DNA of 64,000 nt from Flavobacterium sp. (GCA_023251135.1 JAHEZJ010000020.1:50935-114934); one strand, 5' to 3'. Positions 51,785 to 61,258 are shown, numbered from the stretch's first letter. The notes: generated by a model from the sequence alone, not told the origin. A program made the numbers and translations.

Positions 51785-54232
51785 ATGAAAGTATTAAAAT
51801 TTGGCGGAACTTCGGTTGCCAATGCACAAAATATAAAACTAGTTCTCGAAATTATAAACCAAAAATCGAAGCAGGACCAATTGGTTGTGGTAGTATCTGC
51901 TTTAAGCAAAGTCACTGATTTACTGCAATTGGCAGCTGCAAAAGCGGCGGCTAACGATGAAAGTTTCAGAGAAATTGTTGCCGAAATCGAGAAAAAACAC
52001 CTTGACACTTTAAAAGAATTGATTCCGGTTAGCGAGCAAAGCAGTTTGTTAAGCCACGTAAAAAGAATCATCAATCACTTAGAAACTTTATTGGACGGCT
52101 GTTTTTTACTGGGCGAATTATCTCCCCGAACTTCAGATACCATTTTAAGTTTTGGAGAATTACTTTCGTCTTACATCATTGCACAGGCGTACCAGCAAAC
52201 GGATAAAAATGCGGTTTATAAAGACAGCCGTGAACTGATTAAGACCAACAACAATTTTGGAAAAGCAGTTGTTAATTTCGAAGTTTCCAACCAGCTGATC
52301 AGGGAGTATTTTGCCGAAAATCAATCTAAAATCAACATCCTTCCGGGGTTTATTGCGTTAACTCTTGACGGAATCGCTACTACTTTGGGCCGTGGAGGCT
52401 CTGATTATACTGCAGCCATTATTGCCGGAGCACTTGAAGCTGAACAATTGGAAATCTGGACGGATGTTAACGGAATGTTTACTGCCAATCCTAAAATTGT
52501 GAAGCAGGCCCACCCTATTGCAACCATCTCGTATCAGGAAGCGATGGAGTTATCGCATTTTGGAGCCAAGGTGCTGTATCCGCCAACCATTCAGCCTGTT
52601 TTAAGAAAAAATATCCCCATTTTAATCAAAAATACGTTTGAACCGGAAGCCGAAGGAACGCTAATTTCCGATCAGGTTTCGTCGAAAGATACGGTTGTAA
52701 AAGGTATCAGTCATATCGATAATATTTCATTAGTAACTCTTGAAGGCCCCGGAATGATTGGAGTTTCGGGTTCGTCAAAACGTTTGTTTGAAGTATTGTC
52801 GCAGGAAAAAATCAACGTAATCTTTATTACTCAGGCTTCTTCTGAGCATTCTATCTGTATCGGAATCCTGAATTCGGATGCCGAAAATGCAGAGGCTGCA
52901 ATCAACAGAGCTTTTGAAGTAGAGATTTCACAAAACAAAATAGATCCTTGTATTGTCGAAAAAGACCTTTGCATTATTGCCTTGGTGGGTGAAAACATGA
53001 AAAACCATCAGGGTTTGAGCGGTAGAATGTTTAGTACTTTAGGAAAAAACAATGTCAACATCCGTGCAATTGCACAGGGGGCTTCTGAGCGCAATATCTC
53101 GACAGTAATCAACGAAAGAGACGTTAAAAAAGCATTGAACACTTTACACGAAAACTTCTTTGAAGAAAACACCAAACAGCTCAATTTATTTGTGATGGGT
53201 GTTGGAAATGTAGGTGAAAAATTCATCGAGCAAATTCACAATCAAAGAAGGTTTTTAAAAGACAATTTGAAGATTAACGTTCGCGTCATCGCTTTGTCTA
53301 ATTCAAGGAAAATGCTTTTTGACGAGGACGGAATTTCCTTAAAAGAATGGCAATCGGCTCTGGACAAAGGTGAAAACGCTAATAAAGAAGCCTTTATCGC
53401 CCGTGCGAAAGAACTGAATTTACGTAACAGCATTTTTGTCGACATCACTGCAAATGCGAGTGTTTCTGAAACCTATGAAAATTTCTTAAAACAGAGTATT
53501 GCAGTAGTGACTTGTAACAAAATTGCCTGTTCGTCTGCTTATGACAATTATAAAAAATTAAAGAATTTATCCCGCCAATACAACGCTCCGTTTTTGTTTG
53601 AAACCAATGTTGGTGCCGGATTACCAATTATCGATACTGTAAAAAACTTAATCGCTTCGGGTGATAAAGTACATAAAATTCAGGCGGTTCTATCGGGAAG
53701 TCTGAACTTCATATTCAACAATTTCGACAAAGACAATTCTTTTCATGATGTTGTAAAAGAAGCCGGAGTACAAGGTTTTACAGAACCGGATCCTAAAATT
53801 GACTTAAGCGGAATCGACGTGGCCCGTAAAATCTTGATCCTGATTCGCGAAAGCGGTTACGAAATGGATATTGATGCAATCGCCAACGAATCGTTCCTGC
53901 CAGCCGAATGTCTTGCCACAACCAACAACGATGACTTTTTTGCTTCTTTAACTCAACATGCTCCTCATTTTGCAAAAATCTATGACGAAGCATTGAGCAA
54001 AGATTCAAGATTGAAATATGTAGCACAATTCGAAAACGGAAAAGCAAGTGTTGGTCTGCAATTCATCCCGAAAGAGCATCCTTTTTACAATTTAGAAGGA
54101 AAAGACAATATCGTACTTTTCTACACCGATCGCTACGTAGATCAGCCTCTACTGATCAAAGGCGCCGGAGCAGGTGCCGCAGTAACCGCATCAGGGATTT
54201 TTGCGGATGTGATTCGAATAGGAAATATATAA
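51785..54232 (+). CDS. thrA: Bifunctional aspartate kinase / homoserine dehydrogenase
   Basis: Catalyses the first and third steps from aspartate to threonine. The 815 aa protein has the kinase at the N-terminus (KFGGTSV at 5-11; 'GRGGSDYTA' near 202-210), two ACT-type regulatory segments around 310-460, and homoserine dehydrogenase from about 468, with its nucleotide-binding GVGNVG near 472-477. 'EPDPKIDLSGIDVARKILIL' near 661-680 is the dehydrogenase signature. ACT domains suggest feedback by threonine. It heads the structural part of the thr operon behind a leader peptide. Confidence 0.97.
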   Translation: MKVLKFGGTSVANAQNIKLVLEIINQKSKQDQLVVVVSALSKVTDLLQLAAAKAAANDESFREIVAEIEKKHLDTLKELIPVSEQSSLLSHVKRIINHLETLLDGCFLLGELSPRTSDTILSFGELLSSYIIAQAYQQTDKNAVYKDSRELIKTNNNFGKAVVNFEVSNQLIREYFAENQSKINILPGFIALTLDGIATTLGRGGSDYTAAIIAGALEAEQLEIWTDVNGMFTANPKIVKQAHPIATISYQEAMELSHFGAKVLYPPTIQPVLRKNIPILIKNTFEPEAEGTLISDQVSSKDTVVKGISHIDNISLVTLEGPGMIGVSGSSKRLFEVLSQEKINVIFITQASSEHSICIGILNSDAENAEAAINRAFEVEISQNKIDPCIVEKDLCIIALVGENMKNHQGLSGRMFSTLGKNNVNIRAIAQGASERNISTVINERDVKKALNTLHENFFEENTKQLNLFVMGVGNVGEKFIEQIHNQRRFLKDNLKINVRVIALSNSRKMLFDEDGISLKEWQSALDKGENANKEAFIARAKELNLRNSIFVDITANASVSETYENFLKQSIAVVTCNKIACSSAYDNYKKLKNLSRQYNAPFLFETNVGAGLPIIDTVKNLIASGDKVHKIQAVLSGSLNFIFNNFDKDNSFHDVVKEAGVQGFTEPDPKIDLSGIDVARKILILIRESGYEMDIDAIANESFLPAECLATTNNDDFFASLTQHAPHFAKIYDEALSKDSRLKYVAQFENGKASVGLQFIPKEHPFYNLEGKDNIVLFYTDRYVDQPLLIKGAGAGAAVTASGIFADVIRIGNI

Positions 54233-54258
54233 AGGTGCTAAGGTACTAAGAGACTAAG

Positions 54259-54300
54259 AGACTAAGGTTCTGAGTTTTTTCTCAAAACTATCCTTAGTCT
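54259..54300 (+). terminator. Possible intra-operon hairpin after thrA
   Basis: AGACTAAGG (54259-54267) pairs with CCTTAGTCT (54292-54300), formed from repeat units; only a short T-run (TTTTAG) follows, so at most a partial terminator. Confidence 0.4.
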
Positions 54301-54330
54301 TTTAGCTCCTCAAAACCTTAAAAAAATAAT

Positions 54331-54466
54331 GTGGTAAAAGTTTGCGAAGCAAAACCTTAGAATCTTAGCAGCTTAGAACCTCAGAACCTTTAAAAAAAGT
54401 GGTAAAAGTTTGCAAAGCAAAACCTTAGAACCTTAGCAACTCAGAACCTCAGAACCTTTAAAAAAA
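54331..54466 (+). repeat. 68-base tandem duplication directly before thrB
   Basis: Copy 1 is 54331-54398, copy 2 is 54399-54466; each begins GTGGTAAAAGTTTGC, continues with AAGCAAAACCTTAGAA and ends AACCTTTAAAAAAA. They differ at about five positions. The last A of copy 2 is the A of the thrB start codon. The units inside are of the CTTAGAACC type. Confidence 0.85.
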
Positions 54467-55386
54467 TGGAAATAAAACTATTTTGCCCTGCAACTATCGC
54501 GAATCTTTCGTGTGGATTTGATGTGCTTGGGCTTTGCTTAGACAATGCGGGCGACGAAATGATTGTTCGAAAAGTCGCTCAAAAAGGAGTCCGAATTACT
54601 AAAATTGAAGGGGCCAATTTGCCTTTAGAAACCGATAAAAATGTTTCGGGGGTTGCCGCTCTGGCAATGCTGGAAACTTTAGACGAACTGGATTTTGGCT
54701 TCGAAATCGAAATTTACAAACATATTAAAGCCGGAAGCGGAATTGGAAGCAGTGCTGCCAGTTCTGCCGGAGCGGTTTTCGGAATCAATGAGCTTCTGGG
54801 ACGCCCTTATTCCCGTAAAGATTTGGTGCAATTTGCCATGCAGGGCGAAAAACTAGCCAGTGGAAACGCGCATGCCGATAATGTTGCTCCTGCCCTTTTG
54901 GGCGGTTTTACGCTCGTAAGAAGTTATGCGCCCTTAGACATTATCCGAATTGACAGCCCCGAAGAATTGTTCGCTACCGTGGTTCATCCTCAAATTGAAT
55001 TGAAAACTTCGGATGCGCGCTCGGTACTAAAACAAAACGTTTCCCTCAAAAGCGCTATCATGCAATGGGGAAATGTAGGCGGACTTGTTGCAGGCTTATA
55101 CACCAAAGATTACGATTTGATTGGAAGATCTCTTCACGACGAAATCGTTGAGCCTTTAAGAAGTGTTTTGATTCCGGGATTTGATCTTATCAAACAAACG
55201 GCACTTGAAAACGGTGCTTTAGGCTCAGGAATTTCAGGTTCCGGGCCTTCGATTTTTGCTTTAAGCAGAGGAAAAAATACCGCCGATCAAATCGCCAAAG
55301 CCATGAGCGATGTTTATGAAAAAATGGATTTGCCTTATGAAATCCACGTTTCAAAAATTAATCCCGATGGCGTGAGGATTCTTTGA
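54466..55386 (+). CDS. thrB: Homoserine kinase
   Basis: Phosphorylates homoserine in threonine synthesis. The 306 aa GHMP kinase has the ATP loop SGIGSSAASSAG at 91-102 (preceded by KAG), the N-terminal 'FCPATIANLSCGFDVLG' (6-22) and the C-terminal 'GSGISGSGPSIFAL' (about 261-274). It lies 233 bases after thrA, a gap filled by repeats, but the order thrA-thrB-thrC and direction show one pathway and probably one transcript. Confidence 0.96.
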   Translation: MEIKLFCPATIANLSCGFDVLGLCLDNAGDEMIVRKVAQKGVRITKIEGANLPLETDKNVSGVAALAMLETLDELDFGFEIEIYKHIKAGSGIGSSAASSAGAVFGINELLGRPYSRKDLVQFAMQGEKLASGNAHADNVAPALLGGFTLVRSYAPLDIIRIDSPEELFATVVHPQIELKTSDARSVLKQNVSLKSAIMQWGNVGGLVAGLYTKDYDLIGRSLHDEIVEPLRSVLIPGFDLIKQTALENGALGSGISGSGPSIFALSRGKNTADQIAKAMSDVYEKMDLPYEIHVSKINPDGVRIL

Positions 55387-55412
55387 AGCAATTAAAAATA
55401 TATAGATATCGA

Positions 55413-55588
55413 TTGTCAGACTGAGCGAAGTCGAAGTCCACGCCCAGTTTGTCATTTCGACGAAGGAGAAATCACACCAGTTATGGCGCACTGTTGGCGA
55501 GTTCCTACTGTGATTTCTCCTTCGTCGAAATGACAAGATTGTGGAATTACCTATTTAGCCCAGACTTCGACTTCGCTCAGTCTGACAA
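55413..55588. repeat. Nested perfect palindrome of 176 bases between thrB and thrC
   Basis: Outer arms of 26 bases (55413-55438 and 55563-55588, TTGTCAGACTGAGCGAAG...) and inner arms of 27 bases (55450-55476 and 55509-55535, TGTCATTTCGACGAAGGAG...) are exact inverted copies. A 32-base centre separates the inner arms. The gap 55387-55675 holds little else. Single arms occur near 3608, 12644 and 15788, showing that outer and inner arms belong to separable units. Confidence 0.85.
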
Positions 55589-55675
55589 AAAATACAATTA
55601 AAACGAATTGAATAAATTATATGCAAGGCAAAAAAGCTTAAAGCTTACTGCCTATAGCCTAAAGCAAAAACAACA

Positions 55676-56965
55676 ATGAAATACTATAGTTTAAACCATA
55701 ACGCCCCAAAGGTTTCGTTTCAGGAAGCCGTAATACAAGGACTTGCGAGTGATAAAGGATTATACTTCCCCGAAAACATCACCGCTTTAGATGCCTCCTT
55801 TTTTGATGAAATTGAAAATTTAAGCCACGAACACATTGCTTTTGAAGCGATAAAACAATTCGTTGGCGACGAAATTCCTGCTTCGACGCTAAAAGAAATT
55901 ATTGCCGAGACTTTATGTTTTGATTTTCCGGTCGTGAAAGTCGAAAAGGATATCTATTCCCTGGAATTATTCCACGGCCCTACCATGGCTTTTAAAGATG
56001 TTGGAGCGCGTTTTATGTCACGTTGTCTGGCGTATTTTAACAAAGACAAAAAAGACAGCAAAAACACTGTGCTTGTGGCTACTTCCGGAGATACCGGTGG
56101 CGCTGTTGCCAGCGGATTTCTAGGCGTTGACGGTGTCGATGTGGTTATTTTATATCCATCAGGCAAAGTCAGTGATATTCAGGAAAAACAATTGACGACT
56201 TTAGGACAAAACATTAAAGCACTTGAAGTTGACGGAGTTTTTGACGATTGTCAGGATATGGTTAAAAAAGCGTTTTTAGATGAAACTTTGGCACACAAGA
56301 ATCTGACTTCGGCCAATTCTATTAATATTGCGCGCTGGCTGCCACAAATGTTCTATTTTTTCTTTGCTTATAAAGAATTGAAAAGTCAAAACAAACCGTT
56401 GGTTTTCTCTTGTCCAAGTGGAAACTTCGGAAACATCTGCGCCGGAATTATGGCAAAAAGATTAGGATTGCCAATTGAACATTTTGTAGCGTCTACCAAC
56501 GTAAACGACACGGTACCAAGATTTTTAGAAAACGGAAAATACGATCCAAAACCTTCTAAAGCAACAATCTCCAACGCCATGGATGTTGGAAATCCAAGTA
56601 ACTTTATCCGAATTCAGGAATTGTATAACAATGATTTAAAAGCATTTGAAAAAGACTTCTCGTCTTATAGTTATACTGACAAAGAAACACTTGTTGCTCT
56701 AAAGAAAATTTATACCACAGACGGTTATATTGCAGAACCACACGGCGCTGTTGGTTATTTAGGTTTGAAAAAAGAATTGGAGAAACACCCCAATGCCATT
56801 GGAGTTTTCTTAGAAACGGCTCACCCGATTAAGTTCTTAGATGTTGTTGAACCGGCATTGGGAATTACACTTCCGATTCCTGCTCAGATTGAGAGTGTTA
56901 TTAATGAGGAGAAGGTTAGTGTGAAGATTAAGATTTATGAGGAGTTGAAGGCGTTTTTACGGTAA
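55676..56965 (+). CDS. thrC: Threonine synthase
   Basis: Converts O-phosphohomoserine to threonine with PLP. The 429 aa protein binds PLP through Lys107 in 'HGPTMAFKDVG'. 'ATSGDTGGAVASGF' (about 130-143) is the phosphate-binding family motif, and 'SANSINIARWLPQMFYFFFA' follows near 206-225. This is the long E. coli-like class. It is the last gene of the thr operon, closed by a strong terminator. Confidence 0.97.
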   Translation: MKYYSLNHNAPKVSFQEAVIQGLASDKGLYFPENITALDASFFDEIENLSHEHIAFEAIKQFVGDEIPASTLKEIIAETLCFDFPVVKVEKDIYSLELFHGPTMAFKDVGARFMSRCLAYFNKDKKDSKNTVLVATSGDTGGAVASGFLGVDGVDVVILYPSGKVSDIQEKQLTTLGQNIKALEVDGVFDDCQDMVKKAFLDETLAHKNLTSANSINIARWLPQMFYFFFAYKELKSQNKPLVFSCPSGNFGNICAGIMAKRLGLPIEHFVASTNVNDTVPRFLENGKYDPKPSKATISNAMDVGNPSNFIRIQELYNNDLKAFEKDFSSYSYTDKETLVALKKIYTTDGYIAEPHGAVGYLGLKKELEKHPNAIGVFLETAHPIKFLDVVEPALGITLPIPAQIESVINEEKVSVKIKIYEELKAFLR

Positions 56966-56986
56966 AATATATTTTTTATAAATTTT

Positions 56987-57029
56987 AAAAGCCAGAAATT
57001 ATATTGATATATAATTTCTGGCTTTTTAT
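56987..57029 (+). terminator. Terminator of the threonine operon
   Basis: AAAGCCAGAAATTATAT, loop TGAT, ATATAATTTCTGGCTTT: 17-base perfect stem followed by T-rich sequence. Confidence 0.9.
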
Positions 57030-57060
57030 TTTAATCAACTTTTTATAAGAAAAAATTTGT

Positions 57061-57068
57061 TATGTTTG
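57061..57068 (+). promoter_or_regulatory. -7 box of the ATPase-TOPRIM gene
   Basis: TATGTTTG, a perfect TANNTTTG, 31 bases before the ATG. No TTG lies at the usual distance. Confidence 0.45.
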
Positions 57069-57099
57069 ACATAAACATATCATCATCAAAAACTTATTT

Positions 57100-58953
57100 A
57101 TGAAAAAAATTTGCATTAAACTAAATGAGAAATATAAATCTTTTGATGAAGGTTTTGAAACTGAATTAGAAGGAGAATTGATAATATTATCAGGCATCAA
57201 CGGTTCTGGAAAATCACAAATCATGAATATTATTCATGGTAAAAAAGACAACCCAAACAAAGGTAGAAAAATAGAAATTTTAAAAACTACTAAAATTGAT
57301 GGAATTGATATAAATTATAAAATGATCGAATTTAAATCATTTAAAGACAACATCAACATCCCAGAAGTTATAAAATCTTCATCTTCAATAATTAACAGCA
57401 ATATTGACCAAGCATTTCAACACTATAAAACTAGTGGTCTGGAAATCACAAATCACAATAATTCAAATTTCAAAGATTCTTGTGCGCAACTTATTAAATT
57501 ACTTGGTGCATTATACACCCCAGGTAAGAGAGATATATCTGAGGATGCATTCAAGATGGTAATGCGAGATAATAAAATTGTATGGAAAGCTGATGATCAA
57601 TTTACTGATTTTATTGGACATCTATTTTACACTCATGCTATAGAAATAGCTGAAGGTCAAAAAAATGCAGGAAAAGTAGATGGTCCTGCGTTTGATCCTT
57701 TAACAATTGGCCTAGCTCCATGGACAGAATTAAATCAATTATTTGAGATTTTAAAGCTCGATTATCGATTCAAGAATAATTATGAAGTGAAATTTGCTGA
57801 ACTAACAGAAACTCCTTTACTTTTTCAAATCGATTCAAATGGGAAAATCATTGAAACAGAAAGTCGCCCTCTAAAAGATTTATCTGATGGTGAAAAAACT
57901 ATAATATCATTATGTTTTACATCTTTACAAAAAAATAATCTGGACGAGATAAAATTATTATTATTAGATGAATTTGATGCAGTTTTAAATCCTTCTTTGA
58001 TAGAGAGTTTCTTTATTGTGATTAAAAAGTACTATCTTGATAAAGGAGTTATTGTTATTTTAACTACACATTCACCTGCAACCATATCTTTAGCACCGGA
58101 ATATGCATCTTTTTATGAGGTTTTTAAACCTAATGGCAACTCCTCTAGGGTTTTGCAAGTCAATAAAGAGGATTATGCCGAGTTAAAAAAAGTTAATAAA
58201 CTATTTTATGATAAGATTGATAATCAAGCCGAACGTATTAAAGAATTAGAAACAAAAATTGAATCCAACAAAGATATCCTCATAATCACTGAAGGCAAAA
58301 CTGATTGGAAATATATTTTAAAAGCTTTACAATACTTTCATAGCAAAGGTGAATTCACAGAAATAATCGAAGAGTATTTTTATCGTTTTGGTTCAGAGAA
58401 CGATTTCAATGAAAAAATTTGTGGTACGTCAGAAATAAATGAATTAAGTGATTCAAAACTTAAAAATCATTTAAGTTCTTTAGTTGAAGTTAGAAACATA
58501 GGAATTCCAAATTTACAAATTAGAATAGGAATTTTTGATTCTGATACAAATACACAATTAGTAAACGTTGAACAAAAAAATGTGTATTCGTTTAAAATAG
58601 AACCTGATGGTATTTCTACAGAACTTTTATTTAGTGAAGATGAAATAAAAACAGACATCAATGGTAGACGATTATTTATTGGAGAGGAATTCAATGATAG
58701 AACTAAAAGACACATTTTAGATTTGACACTAAATCTTGGAGGTGATAATTCAAATACAAATAAAGCTGGTAAAAAAGTTATTATTGAGTCTGGTGTCTAT
58801 AATATTAATTCAGAAAATGTGGCACTTTCAAAAGAAAATTTTGCACAAGCAATATTCAATGGTCAAATAAATGTATCTAATGAAAGTTGGGAAAATTTTA
58901 GACATATTTTCAACAATATTTCCGCATGTCTACCCGTTAGCGCGGATTTGTAA
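57100..58953 (+). CDS. OLD-like ATPase with C-terminal TOPRIM domain; 3' end altered by a repeat
   Basis: A 617 aa protein. The N-terminal ABC-type ATPase has Walker A GINGSGKS (32-39), signature LSDGEKT (261-267), Walker B LLLLDEFDA (286-294) and H-loop His324. From 390 a TOPRIM domain follows, with TEGKTD (397-402, Glu398) and DSD (Asp480, Asp482). This layout is that of OLD-type nucleases, many of which act in phage defence. The last residues (about 608-617) are read from a GC-rich repeat. After it, in another frame, comes a plausible original C-terminus ending at 59086 (see the repeat entry). Base use is more AT-rich than in neighbours, suggesting transfer. Function and activity are uncertain. 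Confidence 0.8.
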   Translation: MKKICIKLNEKYKSFDEGFETELEGELIILSGINGSGKSQIMNIIHGKKDNPNKGRKIEILKTTKIDGIDINYKMIEFKSFKDNINIPEVIKSSSSIINSNIDQAFQHYKTSGLEITNHNNSNFKDSCAQLIKLLGALYTPGKRDISEDAFKMVMRDNKIVWKADDQFTDFIGHLFYTHAIEIAEGQKNAGKVDGPAFDPLTIGLAPWTELNQLFEILKLDYRFKNNYEVKFAELTETPLLFQIDSNGKIIETESRPLKDLSDGEKTIISLCFTSLQKNNLDEIKLLLLDEFDAVLNPSLIESFFIVIKKYYLDKGVIVILTTHSPATISLAPEYASFYEVFKPNGNSSRVLQVNKEDYAELKKVNKLFYDKIDNQAERIKELETKIESNKDILIITEGKTDWKYILKALQYFHSKGEFTEIIEEYFYRFGSENDFNEKICGTSEINELSDSKLKNHLSSLVEVRNIGIPNLQIRIGIFDSDTNTQLVNVEQKNVYSFKIEPDGISTELLFSEDEIKTDINGRRLFIGEEFNDRTKRHILDLTLNLGGDNSNTNKAGKKVIIESGVYNINSENVALSKENFAQAIFNGQINVSNESWENFRHIFNNISACLPVSADL

Positions 58954-59005
58954 TCCGTACCCTCCTGCTAGCGCGAGCGTCCCGCTCGTGAACACAAAGA
59001 GAAGT
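58923..59005. repeat. GC-rich double hairpin inserted at the 3' end of the ATPase gene
   Basis: Contains GGATTTGTAATCC (58943-58955) and CGAGCGTCCCGCTCG (58974-58988), both hairpins. I recall this pair as a recurrent element in Flavobacterium genomes. Upstream the ATPase frame is phase 1. Downstream, phase 2 reads KLQVESSTEKINNYLSSKIQ and ends in QHE at 59086, overlapping the next start codon (59079) by eight bases. That overlap looks like an original gene junction, so the element probably shifted the frame. Confidence 0.7.
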
Positions 59006-59078
59006 AAACTTCAAGTGGAATCGAGTACGGAAAAAATCAACAACTATTTGTCTTCGAAAATTCAATCAAAACTTCAAC

Positions 59079-59645
59079 ATGAATAGAAACCTTAAAATAC
59101 TTTTTATAACTTTAATTTCATTATCATTTTTAGGTCTTATTTATTATTATGGCACATTATTTTTGTGTCAGGCTAGCGACAAATGTAAAAATTGTGATCA
59201 AACTTCAATATCTGAAAAAGAATCAAAAGCAAATAAATTTTATGCAGGATATTATACTTGTGATGTTTCTAAATTTAATCTGAAGTATAACACTGAAAAG
59301 ATCGAAATAGGAAATATTTGGATTGAAAAAGTATGGCGTTATAATACCGATGATTGCTTTAGCAATGACTATAACACCAAGGTAGTTAATAACCATGGTT
59401 ATAATATCGTAATAGATTTTAAAAAATCAACAGATGAATTTCTATTCGATTTCATTCCTCTCATTAACAATATCAAGGACAATACAAATGGCGGAATTGA
59501 AGATCGCAGAAAAACTTTGAGATATAGAAAACTCCCAAAAGAGATGAAATTTATAGTTGTTGAAAGAAATCCGGATATGAATTTTGGTTGGACGAATGAA
59601 ATAGTATCAGATACATTGACACTAAAACTAATAAAGAATGAATGA
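59079..59645 (+). CDS. Small membrane-anchored hypothetical protein
   Basis: A 188 aa protein with one N-terminal transmembrane helix (about 5-31, LKILFITLISLSFLGLIYYY). A CxxC-like 'CKNCDQ' follows at about 36-41. The rest is a soluble, strand-rich domain outside the membrane ('FYAGYYTCDVSKFNLKYNTE', 'EMKFIVVERNPDMNFGWTNE'). I do not recognise it. It shares the AT-rich base use of the ATPase gene, and its start overlaps the presumed old end of that gene, so the two probably arrived and act together, or both belong to a decayed gene cluster. An immunity-like or sensor role is a guess. Confidence 0.6.
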   Translation: MNRNLKILFITLISLSFLGLIYYYGTLFLCQASDKCKNCDQTSISEKESKANKFYAGYYTCDVSKFNLKYNTEKIEIGNIWIEKVWRYNTDDCFSNDYNTKVVNNHGYNIVIDFKKSTDEFLFDFIPLINNIKDNTNGGIEDRRKTLRYRKLPKEMKFIVVERNPDMNFGWTNEIVSDTLTLKLIKNE

Positions 59646-59731
59646 ATAAAATTTTTATTTTTTTATATCTTTAAAAATTCTAACTACAGCCACCTGTTTA
59701 GAGCATTAATTTCTATTAACACCCTATTTTT

Positions 59732-61258
59732 ATGAAAAAAACATTACTTGTATTCCTTTTAGCCGGATCCTTAATTTCATCTGCTCAGGAATCAAAACCA
59801 AAAGCTCCCCAAGCCCCTGCAAAAGAAGAAAATTCGCCTTCTAATCTTACTTTCAATCCGGATTCTAATGTCATCACAAATCATACGACTACCATAAAAG
59901 GACAAAAAGTTCCTTATAAAGCCACAACGGGTACGATGCCGGTTTGGGACGAAGACGGAAAAGCCATTGCCGGATTATTCTATACCTATTATGAGCGTTC
60001 GGATGTAAAAGATCAGGCTTCGCGCCCTTTGGTTATTTCATTTAACGGTGGTCCGGGTTCTGCTTCGGTTTGGATGCAGATTGCTTATACAGGACCAAGT
60101 TTGTTGAACATTGATGATGAGGGCTACCCTTTGCAGCCTTACGGAATAAAGGAAAATCCGTATTCGATTTTGGATGTTGCTGATATCGTTTTTGTTAACC
60201 CGGTTAATACAGCCTACTCTAGACCTACCAGCAAAGACATTCCTACTACAAAATTCTTTGGTGTAAATGCCGACATTAAATACCTGGCCGACTGGATCAA
60301 TGGGTTTGTAACCCGCACCAATCGCTGGGCTTCACCAAAATACCTGATAGGTGAAAGTTATGGTACTACCCGCGTTTCGGGATTAGCGCTTCAATTGCAA
60401 AACAATCAATGGATGTATCTTAACGGAGTGATTTTGGTTTCTCCAACTGAATTAGGAATAACACGCGGAGTGGTTTCTGATGCCGCTCTTAAATTACCTT
60501 ATTTTGCAGCTACTGCCTGGTATCACAAGATGCTTCCTCCTGATCTGCAAAACAAAGATTTAACTGATATGTTACCCGAAGTTGAAGATTTTACCGTAAA
60601 TGAACTTCTTCCTGCATTAACCAAAGGTGGATCTTTAGACGAACAAAAAAGAAAAGAAATTGGCACTAAAATAGCGCGTTATTCGGGTATTCCTGAGAAA
60701 GTAATCCAACAAAACAATCTAGACCTTCCTTATGATTATTTTTGGAAAGAGTTATTGAGAGATAAGGGTTATACGGTGGGAAGACTTGATTCGAGATACA
60801 AAGGAATTGACCGCAAAGACTCAGGCGAAAGCCCTGATTTTAATGCCGAACTTACTTCCTGGCTGCATTCGTTTACACCTGCCATCAACATGTATTTGCG
60901 CAACAATCTGAATTACAAAACTGACTTTAAATACAATATGTTTGGCTCCGTGCATCCTTGGGACAGATCTAATGACAGGACAGGAGAAAATCTGAGACAA
61001 GCCATGGCACAAAATCCATATTTGCATGTAATGGTGCAATCCGGGTACTATGATGGTGCATGTGACTACTTTAATTCTAAATACGATTTATGGCAAATGG
61101 ATCCGAGTGGAAAACTAAGCGGTAGAATGTCATGGAAAGGGTATAGAAGCGGTCACATGATGTATTTGAGAAAAGCGGACTTAGAAGCTGCAAACGAGGA
61201 CATCAGAACCTTCATAAAACAATCCTTACCGAAAGCCGGGCAACCTGCAAAATATTAA
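59732..61258 (+). CDS. Exported S10-family serine carboxypeptidase
   Basis: A 508 aa protein with a signal peptide (MKKTLLVFLLAGSLISSAQ). It has the oxyanion segment 'FNGGPGSAS' (104-112) and nucleophile Ser209 in GESYG (207-211). The Asp ('YYDGACDYF') and His ('YRSGHMMYL') of the triad lie near the end. S10 enzymes remove C-terminal residues at acid pH and are less common in bacteria than in fungi and plants. The enzyme should act in the periplasm or outside. A -7-like TATCTTTA at 59666-59673 may start its transcript. Confidence 0.92.
   Translation: MKKTLLVFLLAGSLISSAQESKPKAPQAPAKEENSPSNLTFNPDSNVITNHTTTIKGQKVPYKATTGTMPVWDEDGKAIAGLFYTYYERSDVKDQASRPLVISFNGGPGSASVWMQIAYTGPSLLNIDDEGYPLQPYGIKENPYSILDVADIVFVNPVNTAYSRPTSKDIPTTKFFGVNADIKYLADWINGFVTRTNRWASPKYLIGESYGTTRVSGLALQLQNNQWMYLNGVILVSPTELGITRGVVSDAALKLPYFAATAWYHKMLPPDLQNKDLTDMLPEVEDFTVNELLPALTKGGSLDEQKRKEIGTKIARYSGIPEKVIQQNNLDLPYDYFWKELLRDKGYTVGRLDSRYKGIDRKDSGESPDFNAELTSWLHSFTPAINMYLRNNLNYKTDFKYNMFGSVHPWDRSNDRTGENLRQAMAQNPYLHVMVQSGYYDGACDYFNSKYDLWQMDPSGKLSGRMSWKGYRSGHMMYLRKADLEAANEDIRTFIKQSLPKAGQPAKY

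Noticed and set aside
54331-54466. CRISPR-like array
   Set aside because: Only two copies in direct contact, no unique spacers and no cas genes in the window.
58871-59086. 71-codon frame as an independent gene
   Set aside because: Its start lies inside the ATPase gene in another phase and its middle is a repeat; only the last part is plausible, as the old C-terminus of the ATPase.
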